Program-made: the position numbers and the translations under genes | The notes under the pieces: generated by a model | What the model was told of the DNA's origin: nothing | The model's database searches: none | What the model saw: only the letters and a program-made list of their open reading frames with translations | Assembly (NCBI GenBank): GCA_045591565.1 | Contig: JAZNTB010000089.1 | Coordinates: 1-13,007, forward strand | Direction: 5' to 3' | Source of the DNA: UBA1738 sp045591565 | Lineage (GTDB): Bacteria; Bacillota; Clostridia; UBA1381 | DNA: 13,007 bases | Shown here: positions 1-7,088 of the stretch, piece by piece | Position numbering within the stretch: the stretch's first letter is position 1 | Layout of the letters: each line of letters starts with the position of its first letter

Positions 1-144
1 ACCGCAGAGATTACCAACGAGATGTTAAAGCGTGTCATAGACCGAATTGAAGTGGCGGAAGACGGGCATATTGATATATACTTACGGCTCCTTGCAGACA
101 TAGGCTTAGACGAAAAGTATCAATGTTCATCTATCAGTACATAA
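1..144 (+). CDS. C-terminal end of a probable large serine recombinase (partial)
   Basis: The frame is open from the left edge to a TAA at 142-144 and gives 47 residues. The segment ITNEMLKRVIDRIEVAEDG followed by IDIYLRLLADIGLDEKY resembles the extreme C terminus of large serine site-specific recombinases of clostridial mobile elements, where a 'D-RIEV-(D/E)-G-hydrophobic' strand closes the protein. The catalytic resolvase domain would lie outside the window, so activity cannot be judged. The last residues after DEKY (QCSSIST) look unlike a conserved ending, and a second reading frame opens at the same place, so the 3' end may have been altered by a frameshift. If correct, the left side of the window belongs to an integrated element or its remnant. 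The family call rests on sequence resemblance recalled from the family, not on a search. Confidence 0.55.
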   Translation, partial: TAEITNEMLKRVIDRIEVAEDGHIDIYLRLLADIGLDEKYQCSSIST

Positions 145-289
145 AGATGTAACAGAACGACTGGAAGAGATAAATCCGTTACTGGCAGAAGAGGTGCATG
201 GCGTACTTAATAAGAATAAGGCGGAGCGGCACATAAGGGGTGGACTGGCGACAAAGGAAAAATATTTAAAACTATCAGGAAGTAAATAG
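110..289 (+). pseudogene. Start-less reading frame, probable remnant of a small mobile-element protein
   Basis: Frame 2 is open from just after stops at 101 and 107 to TAG at 287-289. It has no ATG anywhere, and its first GTG is at 194. The product contains VHLSVHKDVTERLEEINPLL and, near the end, AERHIRGGLATKEKYLKL, charged helical sequence that reads like real protein rather than random translation. It overlaps the last 35 bases of the recombinase-like frame. Either it is the 3' part of a gene whose 5' part was lost, or one base was gained or lost near 110-145 and both frames were once one protein. I do not recognise the family and assign no function. Confidence 0.35.
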
Positions 290-299
290 TATGGTTATG

Positions 300-328
300 A
301 AAACTCGCGCCTATGTGCGAGTTTTTTT
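300..328 (+). terminator. Rho-independent terminator
   Basis: A perfect 9-bp stem (AAAACTCGC at 300-308 with GCGAGTTTT at 317-325) with an 8-nt loop runs directly into a seven-T tract (322-328). It lies 11 bases after the stop of the preceding frame, so it should end transcription from the mobile-element side and isolate the importer operon from read-through. Confidence 0.9.
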
Positions 329-627
329 GTGCAAGTGTAATTTTGTGTATATCGTCGTGTATTATTTCTGGAGTGAATAATACAATCATTATAGTTTTAT
401 TCTGAATATGCCGATTTTCCAACAATAAAGTAGAAACTGTGCATTTTTGTGCAAAATGACGAATAGTTGTATTTTCTTAACATAAAATATTAATCTAACG
501 GCATATTTACGCTGTTTTGAAAAATATATTTGCACTTTCTTTTTGAATTATTTAACTGTGTTTGGACACAAATTCTCAATTTCGGTTAATAAATTGTGCT
601 GTTTTGTCTAAAAGTACCAATTTTGTG
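329..627. other. Non-coding AT-rich intergenic stretch
   Basis: This stretch of about 300 bases holds no gene I can support. It is strongly AT-rich and contains short recurrent words: TTTTTGTGCAA near 323-333 and again near 444-454, and AATTTTGTGT near 340 and 619. I see no tRNA, no clear att site and no second strong promoter. It may include the boundary of the mobile element suggested by the recombinase remnant, or a regulatory region upstream of the importer promoter. Confidence 0.5.
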
Positions 628-656
628 TTGACAATATATGCAAAATGGGGTATAAT
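628..656 (+). promoter_or_regulatory. Consensus sigma-A promoter of the importer operon
   Basis: TTGACA at 628-633 and TATAAT at 651-656 are separated by exactly 17 bases, matching the housekeeping consensus at every position. Transcription should start near 663, giving an untranslated leader of roughly 110 nt before the ATG at 776. A perfect core promoter in front of a sugar importer implies control by a repressor or by the leader rather than by weak basal strength; several inverted repeats lie just downstream. Confidence 0.92.
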
Positions 657-665
657 GCTAGTGTA

Positions 666-689
666 AGAACATAATAACAATAGTGTTCT
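666..689 (+). promoter_or_regulatory. Inverted repeat at the transcription start
   Basis: AGAACA (666-671) and TGTTCT (684-689) form a 6-bp inverted repeat with a 12-nt spacer immediately after the predicted start site. The position would suit a repressor operator or a short 5' hairpin on the transcript. The arms are short and AT-rich, so chance cannot be excluded. Confidence 0.35.
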
Positions 690-693
690 GCTA

Positions 694-708
694 TGTACAT
701 ATTGTACA
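694..708 (+). promoter_or_regulatory. TGTAC-N5-GTACA palindrome in the leader
   Basis: A compact dyad with 5-bp arms (TGTAC 694-698, GTACA 704-708) around ATATT lies about 35 nt after the predicted start. Its size and symmetry fit a dimeric helix-turn-helix operator. No regulator gene lies in the window to pair with it. Confidence 0.4.
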
Positions 709-719
709 AAAATGAATTT

Positions 720-744
720 AACAAATGCAGCGATAACATTTGTT
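720..744 (+). promoter_or_regulatory. 8-bp inverted repeat ahead of the importer RBS
   Basis: AACAAATG (720-727) and CATTTGTT (737-744) are perfectly complementary with a 9-nt centre (728-736). In RNA this is a small hairpin ending 16 nt before the AGGAGG; in DNA it is a dyad of operator size. The centre AGCGATAA vaguely resembles a catabolite-response element, but the spacing is one base short of that consensus. Confidence 0.45.
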
Positions 745-775
745 AGAGAATATTAAAAACAGGAGGATGGTTTTT

Positions 776-2161
776 ATGAAAAAAATGTTGAGCTTACTGC
801 TTTGCGGAGCGCTTATGTTACCGCTTGCAGCTTGCGGAGAAAAGGTGGACAGCGATGTTACAGTTGTTAAGGTGTGGACAGGAAACGGCCACGATAAGGC
901 ATATGCAACAGAGGCTGTTAAGGAATGGAACGAAACAAAGGGTAAAGAAGCAGGAATCAAGATTGAGTACACCGTTCAGGAAGGTGGAGACCTCGGCAAG
1001 AAACTTGACCTTGCATTTATCTCAGGCGAGGCACCGGACATCTTCCAGGGCGCAAACCTTGCTACAATGATTGAAAACGACCAGATTATCGCTATTGACG
1101 ATCTTCCGGGCGGACCTGAGCTTATGGCTAAATACAGACCTGAGCATTTCATTGAGGGAAGAACATTAAAGAACGGAAAGTGCTACACAGTTCCATACAA
1201 TGCAACAACAAGAGGACTTATCTACAATAAAGATATGTTCCGTGCTGCAGGACTTGTAGACGAAAATGGTGAGCCTACACCTCCAAAAACTCTTGATGAG
1301 ATGAGAGAGTATGCTAAAATCCTTACAAACCCTGAAAAGAAGGAATACGGTATTGTATATCCTGCAAAGTGGGCAGGCTGGTACGGAGAAGACATCTTGA
1401 ATATGTCAATGGCATCAGGAAGCTATATGGACGGCTACAATCCGAAGGACGCAACATTTGACTATACAAAGATGGCGCCTGTAATGAAGACAATTATGGG
1501 AATCAAGGCAGACGGAAGCTACTATCCGGGCGCAGAGAACCTTGATAACGACCCTGCAAGAGCTCGTTTTGCAGAGGGTGGAATTGGTATGAAGACAGCA
1601 GCAAGCTATGACTTCGGCGTACTTACAGAGCAGTTCCCTGCTAAGATTGACTGGGGTGTAGCACCTTATCCATCAGCAGACGGACAGAAGCACTATCAGT
1701 ATATGGATATGAGTGGATACCTGTTTGTAAACAAAGCATCAGTTGACAAGATTGGCGCTGATAAGATTATGACAGTATACAACTTCTTCTATAGCGATGA
1801 ATACATCATCGGTGCATATAAGAGAGGTCTTACACTTCCACTCAGATGGGATATCGTAGAGAATGTTGAGCTTGACGAGGGTATGGAGCAGTGGAAAGAA
1901 TTTGCTTCATTAACAGAAATCAGCCGTTCGGCACCTACAGTTCGCGGTGTCAACGCAGATGGTAAGAAGATGCTTCCTACAATCTGGCTGAACGAAATCT
2001 GGTCTGGAAATATCCCTGTTGACCAGATCGATGCAACACTTGCAGATTACACAGCAATGATGAATCAGGCAGCTGAAGAATATCAGGCACAGCATCCTGA
2101 ACAGGATCTTGTAGCAATGGGTAAAATCATACCTACATGGGACACCAAAAGGGAGGACTAA
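776..2161 (+). CDS. ABC transporter lipoprotein solute-binding protein (CUT1 type)
   Basis: Extracellular carbohydrate-binding receptor that would deliver an oligosaccharide to the two permeases encoded just downstream. The ATG at 776 is chosen because a perfect AGGAGG (761-766) sits 9 nt before it and the product then starts with a classic lipoprotein signal: MKK, a hydrophobic stretch, then a lipobox LAAC with the acylated Cys at residue 20. The mature part (about residues 21-461) has the layout of family 1 solute-binding proteins. These include an early VKVWTGNGHDK strand, the SGEAPDIFQG segment near the N-terminal lobe, YTVPYNATTRGLIYNKDMF at the lobe crossover, and a late tryptophan-rich stretch. 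The length of 461 residues is normal. The ligand cannot be read from sequence. The GAGGAC before the stop doubles as part of the RBS of the next gene, so the importer genes are probably translated as a unit. Confidence is high for family and low for substrate. Confidence 0.95.
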   Translation: MKKMLSLLLCGALMLPLAACGEKVDSDVTVVKVWTGNGHDKAYATEAVKEWNETKGKEAGIKIEYTVQEGGDLGKKLDLAFISGEAPDIFQGANLATMIENDQIIAIDDLPGGPELMAKYRPEHFIEGRTLKNGKCYTVPYNATTRGLIYNKDMFRAAGLVDENGEPTPPKTLDEMREYAKILTNPEKKEYGIVYPAKWAGWYGEDILNMSMASGSYMDGYNPKDATFDYTKMAPVMKTIMGIKADGSYYPGAENLDNDPARARFAEGGIGMKTAASYDFGVLTEQFPAKIDWGVAPYPSADGQKHYQYMDMSGYLFVNKASVDKIGADKIMTVYNFFYSDEYIIGAYKRGLTLPLRWDIVENVELDEGMEQWKEFASLTEISRSAPTVRGVNADGKKMLPTIWLNEIWSGNIPVDQIDATLADYTAMMNQAAEEYQAQHPEQDLVAMGKIIPTWDTKRED

Positions 2162-2164
2162 TTA

Positions 2165-3088
2165 ATGCGATTGGCAAAAGGACAAAATCGTTCTGAAAGA
2201 TACAAGTCAATCGAGCGGCAAAGCTATCTTTTGATAGCTTTGCCGTTAATTGGCTTTTTCGTATTTACTTTATATCCGCTAGTATGGTCGATTATAAAGG
2301 CATTCTATTACTACAATCAGGTACCGAGTGAGACAGTATTTACAGGAATGCAGAACTTTAAAAACCTGTTTGCGGATACGGCATACTGGAAGACATGGAT
2401 AGCAACCTTTAAGTTTGCACTCTATAAGCTGCCGTTTGAGGTGTTCATAACACTAATCCTCGCGGTGCTTTTGGGAAAGAAGATAAAGGGAGCAGGATTC
2501 TTCCGCGGATTTTACTATATGCCATGCGTAGTCAGCGTAGCGATAGTAGGTCTTATCTTCTCGAACATGTTCGATTACTTCGGATTTTTAAATCACCAGA
2601 TGGTAAGACTTGGAATAATAGACGCACCAATTGACTGGTTTGCAACAGAAGGAGCAGCATTCTTCGTACTGTGCTTCGGTTCAATATGGAACAGCTTCGG
2701 TACAAATGTACTGTACTTCTCAGCTGCTATCACCAATGTGCCGGACGACCTGTATGAAGCAGCGGAAATAGACGGAGCAGGAGCAGTAAGAAAGTTCTGG
2801 AGCATCACAATCCCGATGATAGCACCGGTATTCCAGACAATTCTGCTTCTTGCAATCAACGGAACGATAAAGGTAGCAGACTACATAGTAGTACTTACAA
2901 ACGGAGCTCCTGCAGGAGCAACACATACAGTAGGATCGTATATGATAACCCAGTTCCTGCCGGGATTTGCAACAGGCACACCAAACATCGGATACGGCTG
3001 TGCAATGGCACTTATTAACTCAATCATATACGGAACGGTAGCTATAATCTACAATAAACTGAGCGAAAAGCTGAAGAATGTATATTAA
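2165..3088 (+). CDS. ABC sugar transporter permease, MalF/UgpA-like
   Basis: First inner-membrane subunit of the importer, 307 residues. About six hydrophobic segments are visible (roughly residues 21-41, 78-103, 115-133, 164-186, 222-242 and 278-296). The binding-protein-dependent permease signature, which docks on the ATPase, is clear at residues 198-217: EAAEIDGAGAVRKFWSITIP. The ATG at 2165 follows the upstream stop by three bases, and its Shine-Dalgarno sequence (AGGGAGGA) lies inside the end of the binding-protein gene, which indicates translational coupling. The N-terminal basic region and overall size match the UgpA/LplB branch of CUT1 permeases. Codons such as ATA and GTA are noticeably commoner here than in the binding-protein gene, consistent with lower expression. 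Confidence 0.95.
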   Translation: MRLAKGQNRSERYKSIERQSYLLIALPLIGFFVFTLYPLVWSIIKAFYYYNQVPSETVFTGMQNFKNLFADTAYWKTWIATFKFALYKLPFEVFITLILAVLLGKKIKGAGFFRGFYYMPCVVSVAIVGLIFSNMFDYFGFLNHQMVRLGIIDAPIDWFATEGAAFFVLCFGSIWNSFGTNVLYFSAAITNVPDDLYEAAEIDGAGAVRKFWSITIPMIAPVFQTILLLAINGTIKVADYIVVLTNGAPAGATHTVGSYMITQFLPGFATGTPNIGYGCAMALINSIIYGTVAIIYNKLSEKLKNVY

Positions 3089-3101
3089 GGAGGCGCAGAC
3101 A

Positions 3102-3953
3102 GTGAAAATATTCAAGTATTTAGGAAGAGCCATAATATACATAATTTTAATAGCGGTGGCAGTGTTTGTAGCATTCCCGCTTATCAGCGTAATAGGCTCA
3201 GCATTTAAGAGTAATGTGGAAATTCTCACAATGCCGGAGAAACTGTTTCCTCAGCATCCGACATTTGAGAACTTTATCCTTGCATGGAACTCAGAAGTAT
3301 TCAATGTACCGAGAATGCTGTTTAACAGCTTATGGTATACAATAGCGAATGTAGTAATACTTCTCTTCAACTCAGCTCTTTGTGGATATGTATTTGCAAG
3401 AGGCGAGTTCCGTGGAAAGAAATTAATATTTGCGGTATTTACATCATTGATGTTCATATCAATGGGATCAATCACAATATACCCAACATTCGAGATATTG
3501 GCGGGACTCGGCCTTACAGGCTCGCTTGCAGGTCTGTTAGTAATGAGCTGCTTTGGTATCCCGGTAGTAAATATGCATTTGGTAAGAGGTTTTGTAAACT
3601 CGCTGCCAAAGGAGATAGACGAAGCAGCAGAGATTGACGGCTGCGGATTTACCGGCAGATTTTTCAAGATAATTCTGCCAATGTTAAAGCCGATAATGGC
3701 AACACTAGCAATCCTCGCATTCAACGGTGCGTGGAACGACTATCTAATGCCGACAATGTTCACATTGTCAAATCCTAAGCAGCACACGCTGATTATAGGA
3801 ATAATGGCTCTAAAGTCCTCAGGACAGGGAGCGACATCATGGAACCTTATGTTCGCGGGAACATTCATAGCACTTGTACCGGTACTGATTATATTCGCAT
3901 TCGGTAACAAGTACATAACCAAAGGAATTGCGGCAGGTGCCGTAAAGGGTTAA
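3102..3953 (+). CDS. ABC sugar transporter permease, MalG/UgpE-like
   Basis: Second inner-membrane subunit, 283 residues if the GTG at 3102 is the start. That start is preferred because a full AAGGAGG lies at 3087-3093, 8 nt upstream, whereas the in-frame ATG at 3078 has no good ribosome binding site and lies inside the previous gene. The protein then starts MKIFKYLGRA, a basic stretch followed by the first membrane helix (about residues 10-34). Six segments are visible in all. The coupling loop reads EAAEIDGCGFTGRFFKIILP at about 174-193, and the C terminus ITKGIAAGAVKG is characteristic of the MalG/UgpE/AraQ branch. With the neighbouring permease it forms the heterodimeric channel. No ATPase gene follows, as is usual for Gram-positive CUT1 systems that share an MsmK-type ATPase. 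Confidence 0.95.
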   Translation: MKIFKYLGRAIIYIILIAVAVFVAFPLISVIGSAFKSNVEILTMPEKLFPQHPTFENFILAWNSEVFNVPRMLFNSLWYTIANVVILLFNSALCGYVFARGEFRGKKLIFAVFTSLMFISMGSITIYPTFEILAGLGLTGSLAGLLVMSCFGIPVVNMHLVRGFVNSLPKEIDEAAEIDGCGFTGRFFKIILPMLKPIMATLAILAFNGAWNDYLMPTMFTLSNPKQHTLIIGIMALKSSGQGATSWNLMFAGTFIALVPVLIIFAFGNKYITKGIAAGAVKG

Positions 3954-4112
3954 TGAAATATTTATATATAATAGGAAGATATTTATCATGTTTGCCAAAT
4001 TATATGATTATGTTTCAAAAGAGAAATTATTGAATTTTATATTTAGTAAATGATACAATCTTCATATTATATATAGTGCCAATTTAAGGCAAATGAAGAA
4101 AGGAAGATAACC
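3954..4112. other. Intergenic gap between importer and propeller genes
   Basis: These 159 AT-rich bases show no gene and no terminator-like stem with a T-tract, so read-through from the importer operon is possible. The gap contains a promoter candidate (separate entry) and a weak dyad TGCC-N7-GGCA around 4077-4090. A GGA-centred ribosome binding site near 4100-4104 serves the next ATG. Confidence 0.55.
4030..4059 (+). promoter_or_regulatory. Candidate sigma-A promoter for the propeller genes
   Basis: TTGAAT (4030-4035) and TACAAT (4054-4059) are 18 bases apart, each with one or two mismatches to consensus. The predicted start near 4066 would leave a leader of under 50 nt before the ATG at 4113. 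The surroundings are AT-rich, so a chance match is possible, but the position is right for an internal promoter that would separate expression of the exported proteins from that of the importer. Confidence 0.45.
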
Positions 4113-7007
4113 ATGAGTTTAAAAAAATTAATTAGTACAGTATTGCTTGCAGCAATGGCAGCATCAACTGTGCCTGCGCAAGCAACTAAAATACCTGATT
4201 TTTTGTATGATTCAACAAGCAGTGTTGAAATCAAAGGTGTAGTTGAAAAAAGGCATGAGGGAAAACTAGTTACCATCTTAATAACAGATGAGGCAGGGGA
4301 TATAGCGCATATCGGTGAAGCGAAGGTTAAGGCAGACGGAACCTATTCACATAAATTTGCTATTGACGAAGCTTCTGATGAGTATAGCCTTAAAGTAAAT
4401 GTAAGAGGCGAGTTGATAGATGACAGCGTTGTATCTGCAATTAAAAAGGCAGAGCGTGTAAGCATCGATGTAGATATTGCAGAGAATATGGGAGTTGCAG
4501 AGGTTAAAGCGTCTATCGCAGACCACTTCGGTCTGTACGACGGCGGTGTAAGCTTCTCAATCCTTTTGGCTGCATATTCAGAGGACGGAACCCTGACAGG
4601 TGTAATAGATATGGGCAGCGGTCACTCAAGCGCATATGAGAAAGAGGAAGCGACACTTGGCGGTGTTATTCCGGAGGGAACAGCACAGCTGAAGGCTATT
4701 ATCATTGACGGTTACAGAAGTCTGGAGCCGCTCAGCGATGCAGCAGAGTACGGAGTAATTCCGGCAGACCAGCCTGATACATATAACCTTCGCGGAAGCG
4801 AATGGGAAACAATCGGAATGATAAATGATAGCCTCAGAGCAAAAGGCGTAACAATCGGCGGCGAGGGCTGTCAGAGAATTATGAGCCTTGCTATTTCTGA
4901 GGACGATAAGCTTATGTTTGCAGGAAACGACACAGGCGGACTTAACCGTTCAACCGACGGCGGAGAGACCTGGGAGGATGTACTTCGCGGTTTCCACGCA
5001 GGCGGCTCAAGTGCAATCATTATCGACCCGACAAACAAGAACAGAGTAATAGCAGAGGGACATACTCAGACAAGCACAAGCAAAATGAGTACCTTTGAAA
5101 CAAACGGACTTTACTTATCAGAGGATGCAGGCTATACATGGAAACAGGTACTTAGTCAACCAAGCTCTGCCTCAACGCATGATACCCGTGAAGCTTTGGC
5201 ATTTGACAGAAGCTCATACTCAGAGGCTATTGGCGGATGCAGCGTTGCATACTGGTCAAGAGCATGGAAACTGCAGGGTGATGGCGGTGCGCCTTTGGAA
5301 GAAAACCAAGTGGTTGCAACTTCTGCGGACAAGGCAGGACTCTGGAAGACAACTGACGGCGGAAAGACATGGACTGTGGTAAACAGCACAATGTCTGACG
5401 GTGTAGTTAAGGTACATCCTGAAGGAAAGGCTGTATATGTTGCGAATGTAGACGGCTTCCATGTAAGCTATGACGGCGGAAGAACTTTTAAAACAGTGCT
5501 TTCAGGAAGAATGATATTAGGTCTTGATGTAGTTGCAACAGAAGGCTATGAAGACTATGTATGGGTATGTGATGGCGAAGGCGTTTGGAGAAGTACCGAC
5601 TGCGGAGAGTCATTTACCGAAATCTCAGCAAACAATTTCCCACAGACAGACGCTTTTATTTTTACACAGTATAAAGGAAATGCAGCTGACGGCGATGCTA
5701 ATATGATTGTGCGTCACTTGAAAGTAAGTCCTGTTAACCCTGATGATATGGTTCTTGCATGGTATAGCGGTTCAAACTATAAAACACAAAGATTTGTAAG
5801 TACTGACGGTGGTGTAAACTTTAAGTTAGCAAGCTATGATGCAAGCCTTGACTTTATGAAGAGTAATAACCGTCACCTGATGTTCGCATGGAGCAATAAG
5901 GAAGAAGACAAGGTATGGAGCGTCGGCGGAGACTGGGTAACACTTTCAACAGACGGTGGTAAAACCTATAAGTGGCACTATGACGGCGGTGCAGATGTTC
6001 ATGTTGACCAGAGAACTATTTTCAACATCTTCAATCCGGACATCTTCTATTACGGCTCACAGGACTTCCACGGAGCATTGACAACTGACGGCGGAAAGAA
6101 CTGGAAAAAGATATGGAAGTTTACTCAGAATGGCGAAGCTAATGAATATTCAGGCTTTGTATACGGATCATATGCAGCTTGGAAGGATTCTGACAGTGAT
6201 GGTGTTGTGGACGACAATGAGCTAACACTTCTGGCAGTTGTTCGCGAAAATGATGGTAGATGGCTGCATATATCAAGAAATGCAGGCGAAACATGGGAGA
6301 GAAAGAAACAGGTAACAGAGACTACAACTGATGCCAAGTTCGCAGAAATGTGCTATCAGGCACCTAATAACCCTGAGGTACTCTTTGTAAGACACTTAAG
6401 AAGTGACGATTATGGCAACAATTGGACTGAAATGCCTGTAACATCAGTATGCGCACATGACGATGAAGGAAATCTCTACGCCATAAAAGGTGATAAGATT
6501 TACAAATCAACTGATGATGGCGCAACATGGACAGAGTATTGTCAGGCTCAGCACCCAGGATATGATTCAAACGCAGCGCAGATCTGGGATATTGCATATG
6601 ACAGCGAAAACGACATTATGTATTATGTATCTGGTTCTTCGAGTGCAGGAACATATTTTGGAAAGTATGAAAACGGCGTACACACAGACCTGACAGCTAA
6701 TCTTAACACAAGTAATTATGGCGGAGGATTCCAGCTTGTTGCGGTAGATCCTAACCATACAAATGTTGTTTATGTTGGTGGATCACATGTTGTAATGAAT
6801 AACGAAATCGCTGTTCAGAGAAGTACTGACGGAGGAGAAAGCTTCCAGGTACTTACAACCAACAACACAAATACAATTGTTAAGACAGGCCCGGCAGGAG
6901 GTCTTGAGGCGTATGACATAATTGTACATCCTGAGACAAGTGAAATTTGGGTAGCACAGGGAATCAACGGATGGGCAAAATTCCCGTCACCATATCTTAA
7001 CAACTAA
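4113..7007 (+). CDS. Secreted Asp-box beta-propeller protein, GH74/BNR-like
   Basis: A 964-residue exported protein. MSLKK, a hydrophobic core and an AQA-type site (about residues 1-24) form a signal peptide. Residues about 30-225 are a beta-rich region that I read as one or two Ig-like domains. From about 228 to the end is a repeat propeller with twelve Asp-box motifs of the form S-x-D-x-G-x-x-W/F, the first at 280-287 (STDGGETW) and the last at 904-911 (STDGGESF). This pattern is known from GH74 xyloglucanases, sialidases and VPS10-type propellers. The sialidase FRIP motif is not seen. The start of the propeller, NDTGG with D273, is placed like the TDVGG segment of GH74, so D273 is a candidate catalytic residue; a second candidate is D607 or D651. 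Residues 692-703 form an EF-hand-like loop absent from the paralogue downstream. There is no SLH, LPXTG or C-terminal membrane segment, so the protein is probably released. Glycosidase activity is inferred, not shown. Confidence 0.85.
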   Translation: MSLKKLISTVLLAAMAASTVPAQATKIPDFLYDSTSSVEIKGVVEKRHEGKLVTILITDEAGDIAHIGEAKVKADGTYSHKFAIDEASDEYSLKVNVRGELIDDSVVSAIKKAERVSIDVDIAENMGVAEVKASIADHFGLYDGGVSFSILLAAYSEDGTLTGVIDMGSGHSSAYEKEEATLGGVIPEGTAQLKAIIIDGYRSLEPLSDAAEYGVIPADQPDTYNLRGSEWETIGMINDSLRAKGVTIGGEGCQRIMSLAISEDDKLMFAGNDTGGLNRSTDGGETWEDVLRGFHAGGSSAIIIDPTNKNRVIAEGHTQTSTSKMSTFETNGLYLSEDAGYTWKQVLSQPSSASTHDTREALAFDRSSYSEAIGGCSVAYWSRAWKLQGDGGAPLEENQVVATSADKAGLWKTTDGGKTWTVVNSTMSDGVVKVHPEGKAVYVANVDGFHVSYDGGRTFKTVLSGRMILGLDVVATEGYEDYVWVCDGEGVWRSTDCGESFTEISANNFPQTDAFIFTQYKGNAADGDANMIVRHLKVSPVNPDDMVLAWYSGSNYKTQRFVSTDGGVNFKLASYDASLDFMKSNNRHLMFAWSNKEEDKVWSVGGDWVTLSTDGGKTYKWHYDGGADVHVDQRTIFNIFNPDIFYYGSQDFHGALTTDGGKNWKKIWKFTQNGEANEYSGFVYGSYAAWKDSDSDGVVDDNELTLLAVVRENDGRWLHISRNAGETWERKKQVTETTTDAKFAEMCYQAPNNPEVLFVRHLRSDDYGNNWTEMPVTSVCAHDDEGNLYAIKGDKIYKSTDDGATWTEYCQAQHPGYDSNAAQIWDIAYDSENDIMYYVSGSSSAGTYFGKYENGVHTDLTANLNTSNYGGGFQLVAVDPNHTNVVYVGGSHVVMNNEIAVQRSTDGGESFQVLTTNNTNTIVKTGPAGGLEAYDIIVHPETSEIWVAQGINGWAKFPSPYLNN
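6186..6221 (+). other. EF-hand-like calcium loop in the first propeller
   Basis: Residues 692-703 read DSDSDGVVDDNE, with acidic residues at loop positions 1, 3, 5 and 9, Gly at 6, an aliphatic at 8 and Glu at 12, the canonical pattern of a calcium-binding EF-hand loop; the LTLL that follows recalls a dockerin half-repeat. It sits between two Asp-box blades, where the paralogue has only a short turn (GSYATHDGH). A single loop with no helical partner suggests structural calcium rather than a cohesin-binding dockerin. Confidence 0.6.
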
Positions 7008-7018
7008 CCTGAAATCAA

Positions 7019-7050
7019 GCTGTAGCAAACAGGGAATTGTTTGCTACAGC
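7019..7050 (+). other. Intercistronic 12-bp perfect stem-loop without T-tract
   Basis: GCTGTAGCAAAC (7019-7030) pairs perfectly with GTTTGCTACAGC (7039-7050) around an 8-nt loop (AGGGAATT). It begins 11 bases after the stop of the first propeller gene. No run of T follows, so it is a poor intrinsic terminator; an mRNA-processing or stability element that protects the upstream message, or a protein-binding dyad, fits better. A comparable hairpin lies after the second propeller gene. Confidence 0.7.
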
Positions 7051-7051
7051 C

Positions 7052-7060
7052 TGGTATAAT
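7052..7060 (+). promoter_or_regulatory. Possible extended -10 element before the second propeller gene
   Basis: TGGTATAAT at 7052-7060 combines a perfect -10 hexamer with the upstream TG of extended -10 promoters. It has no convincing -35 partner; the space is occupied by the stem-loop. Transcription would start near 7067, only about 20 nt before the ATG at 7089. It could make the SLH-anchored paralogue independently expressible, but a chance TATAAT in AT-rich DNA is a real alternative. Confidence 0.35.
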
Positions 7061-7088
7061 AAGCATAAAAGCAGAAAGGAATGGGAAA

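Noticed and set aside
207..425. Minus-strand open frame of 72 codons
   Set aside because: It runs antisense across the remnant frame and straight through the strong terminator hairpin, has no ribosome binding site and gives a low-complexity product.
726..738. Catabolite-response (cre)-like sequence TGCAGCGATAACA
   Set aside because: It has TG, CG and CA in order, but the first spacing is one base short of the cre consensus, so the match is not good enough to call.
740..775. Upstream start TTG at 740 for the binding protein
   Set aside because: It falls inside the 720-744 inverted repeat, has no ribosome binding site, and would put twelve polar residues ahead of a normal lipoprotein signal that begins at the ATG with AGGAGG.
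3251..3724. Minus-strand open frame of 157 codons inside the second permease gene
   Set aside because: The plus strand encodes a complete permease with EAA loop and membrane segments here; the antisense frame is a codon-bias shadow.
6186..6221. Type I dockerin in the first propeller protein
   Set aside because: Only one loop is present and it lies inside the propeller; a dockerin needs two loop-helix repeats, usually at a terminus.
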